DNA of 64,000 nt from Maribellus comscasis (GCF_009762775.1 NZ_CP046401.1:3038001-3102000); one strand, 5' to 3'; positions 1 to 8,768 are shown, numbered from the stretch's first letter. Program-made: numbers and translations. The notes: generated by a model not told the origin, from the letters alone.

Positions 1-499
1 GAATAGCAACGATATTCTTTATCCCTGCCTGATTTATCCGTTCAACAGCGCCCATCCAAAGTTGTACATCCGGATTTACCGGGTTTTTGATCATAATCAC
101 AGCATCTGTTCCTTTAACAACGTCGGCAATTTCCTGCACCACAAACGGGCTGGCAGTTGAACGTGCTCCAATCCACAACACATCTAATCCTGCATTTAAT
201 GCCTCTTCTGTATGCTGGGCATTCGCTACTTCTGTTCCCACCGGTAATCCGGTTTCTTTTTTTACTGTCTGTAACCATTTTAATCCAATGGAACCTACCC
301 CTTCAAAAGAGCCAGGCCTTGTCCTTGGTTTCCAAACGCCTCCGCGGTAAATAAATACGCGTTTATCCTGAGCCAGTAATTTTGCTGTTTCCAGCGCCTG
401 TTCTTCACTTTCCAGACTGCAAGGTCCGGAAACTAAAAGAGGATTATCAATGTGTGGTAACCACTCTTTTATTGGATTAATTTCAAGCTTTAAAGTCAT
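1..499 (-). CDS. DAHP synthase / chorismate mutase, bifunctional (3' end outside window)
   Basis: This is the N-terminal 166 residues of a class I (KDO8P synthase-like) 3-deoxy-7-phosphoheptulonate synthase, the first step of the shikimate pathway, joining PEP and erythrose-4-phosphate. Visible signatures are LVSGPCSLES near residue 22, the YRGGVWKPRTRPGSF phosphate/metal-binding stretch near 50, and WIGARST near 109. In Bacteroidota this form normally carries a C-terminal type II chorismate mutase; that part lies outside the window, so the fusion is inferred. The start is the ATG at 497-499, only 3 nt after the tyrA stop, so both are transcribed together from the attenuated promoter upstream of tyrA. 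Confidence 0.93.
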   Translation of the reverse strand, partial: MTLKLEINPIKEWLPHIDNPLLVSGPCSLESEEQALETAKLLAQDKRVFIYRGGVWKPRTRPGSFEGVGSIGLKWLQTVKKETGLPVGTEVANAQHTEEALNAGLDVLWIGARSTASPFVVQEIADVVKGTDAVIMIKNPVNPDVQLWMGAVERINQAGIKNIVAI

Positions 500-502
500 T
501 TT

Positions 503-1399
503 TTATTTTGTATAAAGTTTTGTAAATTTTTCTTCATTTTTTACAAAATGAGGATTTTCGCCATCAAGAATTCCTCTGATTTTGTTCGCGCTTATTATCA
601 GGTCTTTTAATTTGTCAAAATCGTTGTCCTTCATACTATCGCGAAATTCCTGTAAATGTTTAATATAAACATCCAGCGATTCAACAACATACTTGCAGTT
701 TTGTTGAAATATAGGATGCCACATACTGTGCGAACTTTTTGCTAAACGAACGGTTGAGCGAAAACCTCCACTCGCCAAATCAAAAATTATACTTCTGTCT
801 TCTTTTGCCTGAACAGCATTTGCAAGTGCATAAGCCGCGGCGTGCGGAAGATGTGAAACAAAGGCAGTGCTGTGGTCTTGTTCGTCGGATGACATATAGG
901 CAACATCCATTCCAAGCGTTTGAAACATTTTCTCAGCAAGTGCAACGTGCTGGGGGCCCGAATCTTCCTGGTCGCAAAGGATAGTAATTTTTCCGCGGAA
1001 AAGATTATCTACGGCAGCAGTAGGTCCTGAATTCTCTGTTCCGGACATCGGGTGAGCCGCAACAAAATTTTTTCTGTTGGGATGGTCTGCAACCTTGTCG
1101 GCAATCACTTTTTTTGTCGATCCCATGTCGATGACTGTTGTGTTGGCTGAGATTTTATCCAGAACTTCAGGTAGTATTTCAAGTTCCTTATCAACAGGAA
1201 TTGCAATTATTACCAGGTCGGTACCTTCAATTCCTTTTACAAGTGTTTCAGTGCGGTCAACCAGACCAATTTCAACTGCTTTTTTAGCATTCTTCCGGTT
1301 GTTTTCAACACCAACCAGTTCTGTAGCAAATTTCTTTTTTCTTAGATCTTTGGCCAAAGAACCACCGATTAAACCAAGCCCAATAAATGTTATTTTCAT
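503..1399 (-). CDS. tyrA: Prephenate dehydrogenase
   Basis: A 298-residue NAD(P)-dependent oxidoreductase that converts prephenate to 4-hydroxyphenylpyruvate for tyrosine synthesis. The Rossmann fold opens with GLGLIGGSLA (residues 7-16), followed by an acidic position after beta 2 (GVENNRK). The prephenate-binding region shows AAHPMSGTENSGP and, further on, the SHLPHAAAYALANA helix, both typical of TyrA. The length matches monofunctional TyrA. It is the first structural gene after the Tyr/Phe leader peptide and terminator at 1413-1553 and lies 3 nt before the DAHP synthase gene, so the pair is expected to respond to charged Tyr/Phe-tRNA. Confidence 0.95.
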   Translation of the reverse strand: MKITFIGLGLIGGSLAKDLRKKKFATELVGVENNRKNAKKAVEIGLVDRTETLVKGIEGTDLVIIAIPVDKELEILPEVLDKISANTTVIDMGSTKKVIADKVADHPNRKNFVAAHPMSGTENSGPTAAVDNLFRGKITILCDQEDSGPQHVALAEKMFQTLGMDVAYMSSDEQDHSTAFVSHLPHAAAYALANAVQAKEDRSIIFDLASGGFRSTVRLAKSSHSMWHPIFQQNCKYVVESLDVYIKHLQEFRDSMKDNDFDKLKDLIISANKIRGILDGENPHFVKNEEKFTKLYTK

Positions 1400-1412
1400 T
1401 TTTTAATATTTT

Positions 1413-1448
1413 ATAAAAAAGAAAAGGCCTCGAATTTTCGAGACCTTT
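1413..1448 (-). terminator. Intrinsic terminator inside the tyrA leader (attenuator)
   Basis: On the minus strand an 11-bp stem (AAAGGTCTCGA with TCGAGGCCTTT, one G-U pair, 4-nt loop AAAT) is followed by a T-rich tract. It ends about 14 nt before the tyrA start codon, so as a plain terminator it would block the gene it precedes. Together with the leader ORF at 1479-1553 this is the layout of transcription attenuation. I did not find an obvious antiterminator by eye. Confidence 0.85.
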
Positions 1449-1478
1449 CTGTAACATATCTTCACATTAAACAATACC

Positions 1479-1553
1479 TTACTTCCTGATCCCGATTTTA
1501 GAACCAAAATAAAAGTAATAGTAAAAATAGGTATTGCTAATTGTTATATTCAT
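1479..1553 (-). CDS. Tyr/Phe-rich leader peptide of the aromatic operon
   Basis: A 24-codon ORF, ATG at 1551-1553 and TAA at 1479-1481, whose codons 9-16 are eight consecutive aromatic codons (TAT TTT TAC TAT TAC TTT TAT TTT; Tyr Phe Tyr Tyr Tyr Phe Tyr Phe; positions 1506-1529). It lies between a TATCTTTG promoter element and the terminator at 1413-1448 and precedes tyrA. Just before the aromatic run, GCAATACC (1530-1537) can pair over 8 bp (one G-U) with GGTATTGT (1471-1478) directly after the stop codon, so ribosome position would control a hairpin enclosing the control codons. The product is expected to have no function beyond sensing aminoacyl-tRNA. Annotation pipelines usually miss ORFs of this size. 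Confidence 0.88.
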   Translation of the reverse strand: MNITISNTYFYYYFYFGSKIGIRK

Positions 1554-1572
1554 TTTTCTTACAATGTGGAAA

Positions 1573-1580
1573 CAAAGATA
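1573..1580 (-). promoter_or_regulatory. Promoter -7 element for leader peptide/tyrA operon
   Basis: The minus strand reads TATCTTTG, an exact match to the Bacteroidota -7 consensus TAnnTTTG, about 20 nt upstream of the leader peptide ATG. A TTG lies upstream with a somewhat long spacer (22 nt), so the -33 element is weak. Confidence 0.6.
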
Positions 1581-1661
1581 GGTATATATTTTAAAAATGA
1601 AACAATAAATTGTTTTTGAATAAACTTTACCTGAAATTGAAATAGAGTTTTAACGTTAAAT

Positions 1662-4145
1662 TTATTTTTTTATCAGTTTCCTCGAAGTTACTTTTTGTCC
1701 GTTCTCCAGAATATTTACCAGATACATACCTTTGGTGAATCCACTTATATCGATTGTTTTTGTGGTAGTCCCGTAAACATTTTCAAATTGAATCGACTTT
1801 ACGTTTTGTCCAAATGTATTGTAAAATACAATTTGTATATCTTTAATTTTATCGTTTGAAATTTCAAAAGTTAAATTCACCTGGTTTTCGGCTGGATTGG
1901 GGAAAATAGAAACGTTTCCGGGTGAAAGTTCAGTCGCCGGTGAAGAAACGGGTTGCTGAATTCTCAGGTTATCAATTGCCCAACCCCAGCCGTGAGCAAA
2001 CGGATCGGAGTACAAACGGAACCGTATTAAAATTGTATCTCCCACCGAGAAATTTCCGTTTTCGAGTAAGTCTATTCCGTTGGAGATATATAAATCGGGT
2101 TCACCAACAGCATTCGAAATCTGATCTGTTACATCTTCATTGTAGGTTGTTAGCCAAATGGTACTTTTTCCTGAATCATAACCGTCGGCTACTGGTAACC
2201 AGGTTTTCCCCAAATCTTTACTTCCTTCAACAACCACGTAATCCCAAAATTCGCTATCGCCAAAATTTGTATTGTTTTCTCCGGGCTCCACAAGAACTAT
2301 TTCGTCAAATGTCATCGAACCATTTTCCCGAATAATAATTGGGTGTTTTAGAATAGTCGAAAAGTTTAATTCCTCGTTGTTGTCATTCGGGCTCGGATAG
2401 GGGTGCGGACTATGGAGCGCTCCATTTTCAAAGCCATCTTCGGTGTAAATCTCAAAGTCAGAAATAATAAAATCGGTTGTCGGGTTATCAAAATTGTTTA
2501 CATAGTTGGCAACAGGATCGTAAATTTCTTCAACTTGGAAGGAGAAGACGCTGTCTTCCGGTAAAACCGCAATATTTTTTGCACCTGAACTATCTTCCGC
2601 AAAAATTTGATAATGAACAATATCTCCATCATTTAGAAGATTGTTGTCAAAGTTGAAATACCCGGAAAATGTAGTTTCACTTTTCCGTTCCAGTCCAAAG
2701 GATTCCTGATTTATACCGTTAATGTCATAACCGACATAAACAGTGTCAATACCAATATTGTCATTTACCTCAGCGGTAATTTCTAATTTTTCATCGCCAG
2801 GCAAATAATAAGCAATCGGTTCATGCTCTATTACCGGGCTCTCTGTGTCAGGGCCAATTTTTATTTCGTAAAATACTTTGGGGGCTTCAGTCGGTAAGCG
2901 AAATGTCCGGTTTTTGATATCGCCGGCATTTATATAGTATTGGATAACATCAGTTTGGTTTTCGGGAACTATTTCAGCTGAAAATAGCCCCGTTGTTTCT
3001 GTCCGGACTAAAGAAGCAGAGTCAATTTGAGATTGAAAAGAATCTGTAGAATATATAACCATCAACGAGGCCGTATCTATTTCATAGTCGCTTTCAATAG
3101 TAACATTAAAGATGAGTGGCTTAGCTTCCTCAATGTCTTTTAAAGGTTCAAAATCAAGATACATATGTTTCCAGCCGATATCAGCCATTATTCCTTTGGT
3201 TAATGGACCGGGATCATGAATGGCCTCCGCCTTTCCAATGGCGTGAGTCATAAGTGAATTGGGGTTGTTTGACGGATAGTGCGCGTCATTTAAGTGATAG
3301 ACACTTGAGCCTTCGTCCCATTCTGAAGGGGCATAAAGCCGTGGATAAAGTCCGTTCCCGTCAGCTATTGCTACCGGGCTGTTTGCATATAAACTTGATG
3401 AAGTAAGTGCATCTTTTAATTTTGATGATTGATTGGGATAATAATAGGTATCTGTTAACTGTTCTCCTGTATTTTTTATTACCAGCAGGTCAAAAGCTGC
3501 GGCATCTCCAAAATCGCTGTATCCATATGCACCTTCGTTTCCACTTACAAAAAAGAAGCCTGTAAATCCCAGCCCGTGGGCCAGCTCGTGCATTACAACA
3601 GTAACAAAGTCGTATAATGAATCGGGAGTATTTAAGTCTGTGCCAAAATACCAGTCAATTGATTGATTAAACTGGGCAATCATGTCCGGATCTTCAGAGC
3701 CTGTGATTTCAGTTTTTGTAATTTTTTCTGCGATAGCAACCGGGTAAAACCGGTCTTGATGAGGAGTGTTTTCAAAGTTTTGATAATATTCCGATGGCCC
3801 ACAACTGCCCAATACATTGCTGCCCAGTGACGACCAGGTTGCCTGAATATAAATAGGGACAGGCGATTCGATAATACCTTCCCATAAACTAACTGCATAT
3901 TCGAAGGCATCTTTTGCATTTTGCGGAAAAAGCCGGTAGTTAACTATAATTTCAGATTTTTTCTCCCCCGATTTTAAGTTGTTTAACAATTCATTTGAGG
4001 GAGGAATAGCAGCTTTTTCGATTTTTCCCGATGCATAACATACTGGAGGTAAAACTTTAACCTTATTTTTTTTCCAATCTTTTTGAGCTGAGATATTGAT
4101 TACCCCAATAAGCAGGATTAAATCTATTAATAAAATCTTTTTCAT
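1662..4145 (-). CDS. Secreted HExxH metalloprotease with T9SS sorting domain
   Basis: An 827-residue exported protein. Residues 1-20 are a Sec signal peptide ending INISAQ. A zinc motif HELAHGLGF begins at His186 and resembles the leishmanolysin-type HExxHxxGF pattern; a distal third ligand is plausible in SSVYHL and a Met-turn in NSLMTHAIG. Two or three beta-sandwich/Ig-like segments follow (DTESPVIEHEP region), then a sandwich-like domain with GWGWAIDNL. The last about 75 residues form a type A T9SS sorting domain (IFPNPAENQVNL ... KGMYLVNI ... SRKLIKK). It should cross the outer membrane through the PorSS and act on extracellular protein. It is paralogous to the gene at 4441-6906 throughout its length. 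Substrate unknown. Confidence 0.85.
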   Translation of the reverse strand: MKKILLIDLILLIGVINISAQKDWKKNKVKVLPPVCYASGKIEKAAIPPSNELLNNLKSGEKKSEIIVNYRLFPQNAKDAFEYAVSLWEGIIESPVPIYIQATWSSLGSNVLGSCGPSEYYQNFENTPHQDRFYPVAIAEKITKTEITGSEDPDMIAQFNQSIDWYFGTDLNTPDSLYDFVTVVMHELAHGLGFTGFFFVSGNEGAYGYSDFGDAAAFDLLVIKNTGEQLTDTYYYPNQSSKLKDALTSSSLYANSPVAIADGNGLYPRLYAPSEWDEGSSVYHLNDAHYPSNNPNSLMTHAIGKAEAIHDPGPLTKGIMADIGWKHMYLDFEPLKDIEEAKPLIFNVTIESDYEIDTASLMVIYSTDSFQSQIDSASLVRTETTGLFSAEIVPENQTDVIQYYINAGDIKNRTFRLPTEAPKVFYEIKIGPDTESPVIEHEPIAYYLPGDEKLEITAEVNDNIGIDTVYVGYDINGINQESFGLERKSETTFSGYFNFDNNLLNDGDIVHYQIFAEDSSGAKNIAVLPEDSVFSFQVEEIYDPVANYVNNFDNPTTDFIISDFEIYTEDGFENGALHSPHPYPSPNDNNEELNFSTILKHPIIIRENGSMTFDEIVLVEPGENNTNFGDSEFWDYVVVEGSKDLGKTWLPVADGYDSGKSTIWLTTYNEDVTDQISNAVGEPDLYISNGIDLLENGNFSVGDTILIRFRLYSDPFAHGWGWAIDNLRIQQPVSSPATELSPGNVSIFPNPAENQVNLTFEISNDKIKDIQIVFYNTFGQNVKSIQFENVYGTTTKTIDISGFTKGMYLVNILENGQKVTSRKLIKK

Positions 4146-4234
4146 TCATTTGTCGTTTTAGCAACCGTCTTAAACCGGATACAAATATGAAGGAATAATC
4201 GCTAAATTAGTTCATTCAGTGGGAAGAATATAAA

Positions 4235-4263
4235 GAAAAAAAGGCCGGATGCTAACACCCGGC
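4235..4263 (-). terminator. Rho-independent terminator
   Basis: The minus strand carries GCCGGGTG-TTAG-CATCCGGC (8-bp stem, one G-U) followed by CTTTTTTTC. It lies downstream of the 35-codon ORF at 4321-4428 and would end the transcript that begins with the metalloprotease at 6906. Confidence 0.8.
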
Positions 4264-4320
4264 ACTTTTCTACCTTTTGTTTAAAAAAACATGAATAAAA
4301 TTCATGTAACCCATAAAATT

Positions 4321-4428
4321 TTACAACGACTTGGGTTTTTTAACAAAAACGAGTTTGTAAAAAACAACCATAGAAGTTACTAGTCCGATAAATGCTGCAA
4401 TTAACGCAATAAGAAGTAATGTTTTCAT
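4321..4428 (-). CDS. 35-residue single-span membrane miniprotein
   Basis: A small ORF (ATG at 4426-4428, TAA at 4321-4323). The peptide starts MKTLLLIALIAAFIGLV, continues with a hydrophobic stretch to about residue 24, and ends in a basic tail FVKKPKSL, so it is probably a one-pass inner-membrane peptide. It starts 12 nt after the stop of the upstream metalloprotease and is followed by the terminator at 4235-4263, so it is the last gene of that transcript. I recognise no family. Its neat placement between stop and terminator supports it, but codon evidence for 35 residues is thin. Confidence 0.55.
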   Translation of the reverse strand: MKTLLLIALIAAFIGLVTSMVVFYKLVFVKKPKSL

Positions 4429-4440
4429 AATAGGTAAATT

Positions 4441-6906
4441 TTAATATTTGACAATTTTTTTTGTAATTACTTGTGACGCATCAGTTACCATATTTACAAG
4501 GTAGATGCCGGGTTCTATACTATTGAGATTTACTTGTTTTTTTGAAGAATATTGTGGATCATTCCAGATTTCGCGAAATACGGTTTTCCCGGTCAGGTCC
4601 GTTACTGAAATATCTAAGGCTGAAATGTCATCAATGCTGGAGCAGTCAACATAAAAATTGTCGGCAAACGGATTGGGATAAACCTCAATATTTTCGTTTG
4701 AAGCAATTTCTTCTGTGTCGAGTGAGTTACTTTGAATTGTTAAATCATCGATAGCCCAACCCCAACCATTTACTGATTTGTCAGACGACAACCTGAAACG
4801 GATGAGTGCTTCATCGCCAGCCTGCAGGCCGGTGTTTTCAGTTAGATTTATAATGTGAGTCGCGAATAAACTTTCGTCTCCTGATGAAGTACTTGAAGCG
4901 TTACTTTTTAATGAATTTACAAAGCTTGAATACCAGCGGTCGTCACTGTTTGAATCATATCCTTCAGTCAGCGGTATCCAGGTTTTGCCATAATCAATAC
5001 TAGCCTCAACTATTACATAATCCCAGAAGAGTAATTCTGTATATTTGGTTTCAGGTTCGCCCGGTTCAACCAAAACAACTTCTTTGAAGGACATCTGCCC
5101 ATTATTTTTAATAATAACCGGATATTTTAATTGAGTAATCTGATCAAGTTTTTCATTTTCGATATTTGATTGTTGGTAAGGATGATTACTGTGTAAAACA
5201 CCGTTTGAGAATCCTTCAACTGTTGAAATATCAAAATCAGTCCCGATAAAGTCTTCTGAGAAATCATTAAAGTCAGTTTCGTACGAAGAAACAGCCTCAC
5301 CAGGTTCAAAAATATTGACCGAATAATATCCGTTTGACGGAACGACTATTTTGTTGTTGTTTTTTGAATTATCGCTCGCTACTATACGATACTCAACTTT
5401 GTCGTCACGTTGAAGATTTCCCGGAAGTTCAACGGTGCCCGAGAAGTTCTCTTCATCAACTGTTAGTAAAACCGGTTCCTGGTCAATTCCATCAACTTTG
5501 TATTCAACTTTAACAGATTTAATTCCCAGGTTGTCTTCTGCTTTGCCTGTTAATTGAACCGAATTCAATAAGCTTGAAACGAGTTTTACAGGGTTATGAA
5601 AAACAATTGGAGCAGAATAATCCGGCCCAATTCTAAAAGTTAATTTTTTGTTCGGTGCAGTGCTCGGTAATTTAAATATGTTGTTAGCGGATTGAGCAAC
5701 AAAATAGTATTGAATGTTACCCAAAAAATTATTTACAGGAAGGTTGCCGGTATACTTTTGTAACGAAGCATCGAAAGATAAACTAACAGAGTCTTTTGTG
5801 GTAAAATAATCTTTTGAAAAGATAATTTTTACGACTGTTGGGTCAAACGGAATTTCACTGTTTATTCCTATTTGGAGTGGGAGTTCCAGGCAGGTTTCTT
5901 CAAAGTCCTTGATAGCTTCAAAATCAAACGAAACCGATTTCCATCCCATTTCAGCCAGCATCTGCACTGTCAAATCTCCTGGTGTGTGTATTGCCTGTCC
6001 TTTGTATTTATATGCTGTCATCAGGTTGTTGTCGTCATTTGAGTTTAAATCCTCATGATCGAGGTGATATAAACTTGACCCAGCTATCCAGTTTTCAGGC
6101 GCATATAAATTTGGTGCCGGTGTTGCCGATTTTTCGGCTACCGTTTCCTTATTAAATTTTAGCTTTTCAGAAGTTAGTTGTTGAAACAATGAACTTGAAG
6201 GACTCTTAAAATTATCGTTATCAGCTATTCTTTGATCATTAAAATTATATATATAATAATCATAGATGCTAGGCAGATTATTTGTATTATTTAAATAGCC
6301 ATTTCCATCCTCTGCTTTTAAAAATCCGGAGAATCCAAGTCCATGAGTGATTTCGTGCAAAGCCGCAGTAATAAAATCATACTTTGTTGACGGAGTATCT
6401 CCGTCGGTTTTATAATACCAGGAGATATTTGAATTAAAACTGCAAACAATGTCGGCTTCATTTTCTCCGTTTATATCTTTTCCTGCAAGCTTTTCGGCCA
6501 GAGCCACCGGGTAGTAAACATTGGAAAACAAAGCACCGTCAAAATTTTTGTAAAATTGCGAAGGTCGGCTTTGAGCCAGCATGTTTGTTCCCAGTTCTTC
6601 CCATTTTACCGTGATTCTTAAAGGAACAGGAGAAGAAACAAAACCTTCCCAGATTGAAACTGCATACTGAAAAGCAGCTTTAGCCTGAGTAGGCACGTTT
6701 TCGTAAGTCACTAAGAAGTTTCCGGCATCGCTGCCAGACTTCAATTGTCTCTCATCGGTAGGTGGGGGGCTAAATTCATTTTTTACTTCATCCAAAGCAA
6801 TGTTGATCTGGCTTTCGCCTTTAATGGTTTGCGTCAACAGTTGCTTTTGGGCCTTAACATTGCAAAAGGTAACAATGGTAAGGACGATTAAAAGCGTCCG
6901 TCTCAT
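4441..6906 (-). CDS. Secreted HExxH metalloprotease with T9SS sorting domain (paralog)
   Basis: An 821-residue paralog of the 1662-4145 gene with the same architecture: signal peptide (residues 1-19, ending NVKAQ), HEITHGLGF at His184, GSSLYHLDHED as candidate third-ligand region, NNLMT as candidate Met-turn, Ig-like segments, a GWGWAIDDL sandwich module, and a type A T9SS sorting domain (EVYPNPFADNFYV ... PGIYLVNM ... TKKIVKY). The tandem arrangement points to gene duplication and divergence. The 35-aa ORF at 4321-4428 follows in the same transcript. Family (M8-like versus another zincin) is inferred from the motif only; substrate unknown. Confidence 0.85.
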   Translation of the reverse strand: MRRTLLIVLTIVTFCNVKAQKQLLTQTIKGESQINIALDEVKNEFSPPPTDERQLKSGSDAGNFLVTYENVPTQAKAAFQYAVSIWEGFVSSPVPLRITVKWEELGTNMLAQSRPSQFYKNFDGALFSNVYYPVALAEKLAGKDINGENEADIVCSFNSNISWYYKTDGDTPSTKYDFITAALHEITHGLGFSGFLKAEDGNGYLNNTNNLPSIYDYYIYNFNDQRIADNDNFKSPSSSLFQQLTSEKLKFNKETVAEKSATPAPNLYAPENWIAGSSLYHLDHEDLNSNDDNNLMTAYKYKGQAIHTPGDLTVQMLAEMGWKSVSFDFEAIKDFEETCLELPLQIGINSEIPFDPTVVKIIFSKDYFTTKDSVSLSFDASLQKYTGNLPVNNFLGNIQYYFVAQSANNIFKLPSTAPNKKLTFRIGPDYSAPIVFHNPVKLVSSLLNSVQLTGKAEDNLGIKSVKVEYKVDGIDQEPVLLTVDEENFSGTVELPGNLQRDDKVEYRIVASDNSKNNNKIVVPSNGYYSVNIFEPGEAVSSYETDFNDFSEDFIGTDFDISTVEGFSNGVLHSNHPYQQSNIENEKLDQITQLKYPVIIKNNGQMSFKEVVLVEPGEPETKYTELLFWDYVIVEASIDYGKTWIPLTEGYDSNSDDRWYSSFVNSLKSNASSTSSGDESLFATHIINLTENTGLQAGDEALIRFRLSSDKSVNGWGWAIDDLTIQSNSLDTEEIASNENIEVYPNPFADNFYVDCSSIDDISALDISVTDLTGKTVFREIWNDPQYSSKKQVNLNSIEPGIYLVNMVTDASQVITKKIVKY

Positions 6907-6929
6907 GACAGTTTCTATTTATGGGTTTG
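6859..6929. repeat. Direct repeat, copy 1: 5' end and upstream region of the metalloprotease gene
   Basis: This 71-bp segment covers the signal-peptide start and 5' flank of the 4441-6906 gene. It recurs almost unchanged at 7145-7216 in the same orientation, for example AAAGCGTCCGTCTCATGACA in copy 1 against GAAAGCGTCCGTCTCATGAC in copy 2. Confidence 0.85.
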
Positions 6930-7053
6930 TAATATTCAAAAATAACAAACCTTGAGACGGGTTTCGAAAAATAAAGCGCTGATTTAATGAGTAGTGAATG
7001 CTGAAAATAGGATAAGCATTTTTTCAGCAATGGGAAAATTCCCTGATTTAATG

Positions 7054-7192
7054 GGGTTGATGAAGCTGAGATAGTTTTACTATACATCTTCAAATTATTG
7101 TCTACTGACCTTCCGGCAGAAGACAATTTTTTAATCGCCCTACTATTGCAAAAGGTAACAATGTAGAGGACGACCGAAAGCGTCCGTCTCAT
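7054..7192 (-). pseudogene. 5' remnant of a third metalloprotease copy
   Basis: The minus strand from ATG 7190-7192 encodes a start nearly identical to the neighbouring metalloprotease (MRRTLSVVLYIVTFCN against MRRTLLIVLTIVTFCN), then about 30 residues of degenerate secreted-protein-like sequence. Translation stays open but runs into the promoter and start of the next gene, where it cannot encode the protease, so I read it as a truncated relic rather than a 112-residue gene. The right boundary of homology is only approximate. Confidence 0.6.
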
Positions 7193-7216
7193 GACAGTTT
7201 CTATTTTATGGGTTTG
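7145..7216. repeat. Direct repeat, copy 2
   Basis: Second copy of the 71-bp segment at 6859-6929, with one extra T and a handful of substitutions. The rest of the 6907-7304 gap holds only this relic and the GH32 upstream region; I see no other gene there. Confidence 0.85.
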
Positions 7217-7313
7217 CGGTGGTAAATATATTAATAATATTTATTATTCCAAGTAATTTTTATAGTTTAGACGCGCCTAAAATTTAAGCAACCAAAAAAG
7301 CAGAATGATTTTT

Positions 7314-8768
7314 ATGAAATTTTTATCAACAATTATTGCCGGAGTTTCAGCCCTGTTGATTTTTACTTCGTCAACACCTGAAAAAGGTTATTATTCAGAA
7401 TTATACAGACCTCAGTTTCATTTCACACCGGAAAAAAACTGGCATAACGATCCCAATGGTTTAGTATATTATAAAGGAGAATATCATATGTTTTATCAGT
7501 ACAATCCTTATGGGAACAAATGGGGAAATATGCACTGGGGACATACTGTAAGTAATGATTTGGTTCATTGGGAGCATCTTCCCATTGCACTTTATCCCGA
7601 TGAGAATTCAAAAGACAGTGTTTTTTGTACTGCTTTTTCAGGCTCAGCAATAGTTGATGAGCATAATTTATTGGGAAAACAAGAGGGAGATGAAAAAACA
7701 CTGCTTGCTTTTTATACAAGTCAACACTGTGGGCAGCGTATTGCTTATAGCACGAATAAAGGAAGAACATGGGAAAAGTACGAAGGAAATCCAATTATCC
7801 CGTTTGATGAAAATGATGATGCAAGGGATCCAAAGGTTTTCCGGCATGAACCCACTCAGAAATGGGTAATGGCGCTGTATCGGAAAACAGAAAATGATGA
7901 TATAACAAGAGGGGTTTCCTTTTATGTGTCTGAAAATTTGGTTGACTGGGAGTGGAAAAGTCATATTGTCGGTTTTTTTGAATGTCCGGATCTGGTTCAA
8001 CTGCCGGTAACCAACCGCCCTGGAGAAAAGAAATGGGTGTTGTTTGACGGAGATGGAAGCTATATTATAGGTGATTTTGATGGTGAAAGTTTTTCGCCTG
8101 AGACCGGAAAGATGAAAAGTGATTTTGGGAAAAATTATTATGCAACTCAAACATGGAGTAATATACCTGAAGATGACGGCAGGACAATACAGATTGCCTG
8201 GATGCGTGGGGGAAAATTTCCCGATATGCCGTTTAACGGGCAAATGACTTTCCCCAGTGAACTCTCGATTGAAAAGTTTAGTTTTGGTTATAAGTTAATT
8301 CGGAAGCCGATTAAAGAAATTGAAATGTTACATGGAAAACATACCAGTTGGAAAAATGAAAATATTATTCCCGGAATAAACGACAATATTTTAAAGAAAA
8401 TAAGTGGAGATTGTTATCATATTATTGCAGAGTTTGATATAAAAACTTCGGATAATTTTGGTTTTATGCTTCGCCATGGAAAAAAAGATGCCGGCACCGA
8501 GGTTTTATACAACGTAAAACGTGGGACGCTTTCGGTATTGGGATCAACTGTTCCGCTGCAGGCTATTGATAATAAAATAAAATTGGAAATTCTGGTTGAT
8601 CGCGCTTCTGTTGAAATCTATGCCAATGACGGGCAAGCCGTGGTTTCAAACTGTTTTACGCCTTCAGAAAAGGCTGATGACTTCGTTATTTTTACCAACG
8701 GAGGAGAACTCGAAGTTATTAAATTGGATGCCTATAAAATAGAGTCAGTCTGGGCAGAAGAGAATTAA
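7314..8768 (+). CDS. Glycoside hydrolase family 32 (levanase/invertase-like)
   Basis: A GH32 beta-fructosidase of about 484 residues. The five-bladed propeller has the three catalytic signatures: WHNDPNG (nucleophile Asp, near residue 46), ARDPKVF (transition-state stabiliser) and FFECPDLV (acid/base Glu). A C-terminal beta-sandwich follows, ending in EVIKLDAYKIESVW. A signal peptide precedes it (MKFLSTIIAGVSALLIFTSS), so the enzyme acts in the periplasm or outside, releasing fructose from levan, inulin or sucrose. I chose ATG 7314; another in-frame ATG lies at 7305. No SusCD or fructokinase is next to it; only the broken thioredoxin-like gene follows. Confidence 0.92.
   Translation: MKFLSTIIAGVSALLIFTSSTPEKGYYSELYRPQFHFTPEKNWHNDPNGLVYYKGEYHMFYQYNPYGNKWGNMHWGHTVSNDLVHWEHLPIALYPDENSKDSVFCTAFSGSAIVDEHNLLGKQEGDEKTLLAFYTSQHCGQRIAYSTNKGRTWEKYEGNPIIPFDENDDARDPKVFRHEPTQKWVMALYRKTENDDITRGVSFYVSENLVDWEWKSHIVGFFECPDLVQLPVTNRPGEKKWVLFDGDGSYIIGDFDGESFSPETGKMKSDFGKNYYATQTWSNIPEDDGRTIQIAWMRGGKFPDMPFNGQMTFPSELSIEKFSFGYKLIRKPIKEIEMLHGKHTSWKNENIIPGINDNILKKISGDCYHIIAEFDIKTSDNFGFMLRHGKKDAGTEVLYNVKRGTLSVLGSTVPLQAIDNKIKLEILVDRASVEIYANDGQAVVSNCFTPSEKADDFVIFTNGGELEVIKLDAYKIESVWAEEN

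Noticed and set aside
6854..7192. 112-codon minus-strand ORF near the metalloprotease genes
   Set aside because: Only the first part resembles a protease start; the rest reads through the adjacent promoter and start, so it is treated as a remnant rather than a gene.
7668..8243. 191-codon minus-strand ORF inside the GH32 gene
   Set aside because: Antisense to the GH32 catalytic core; composition is that of a shadow frame.
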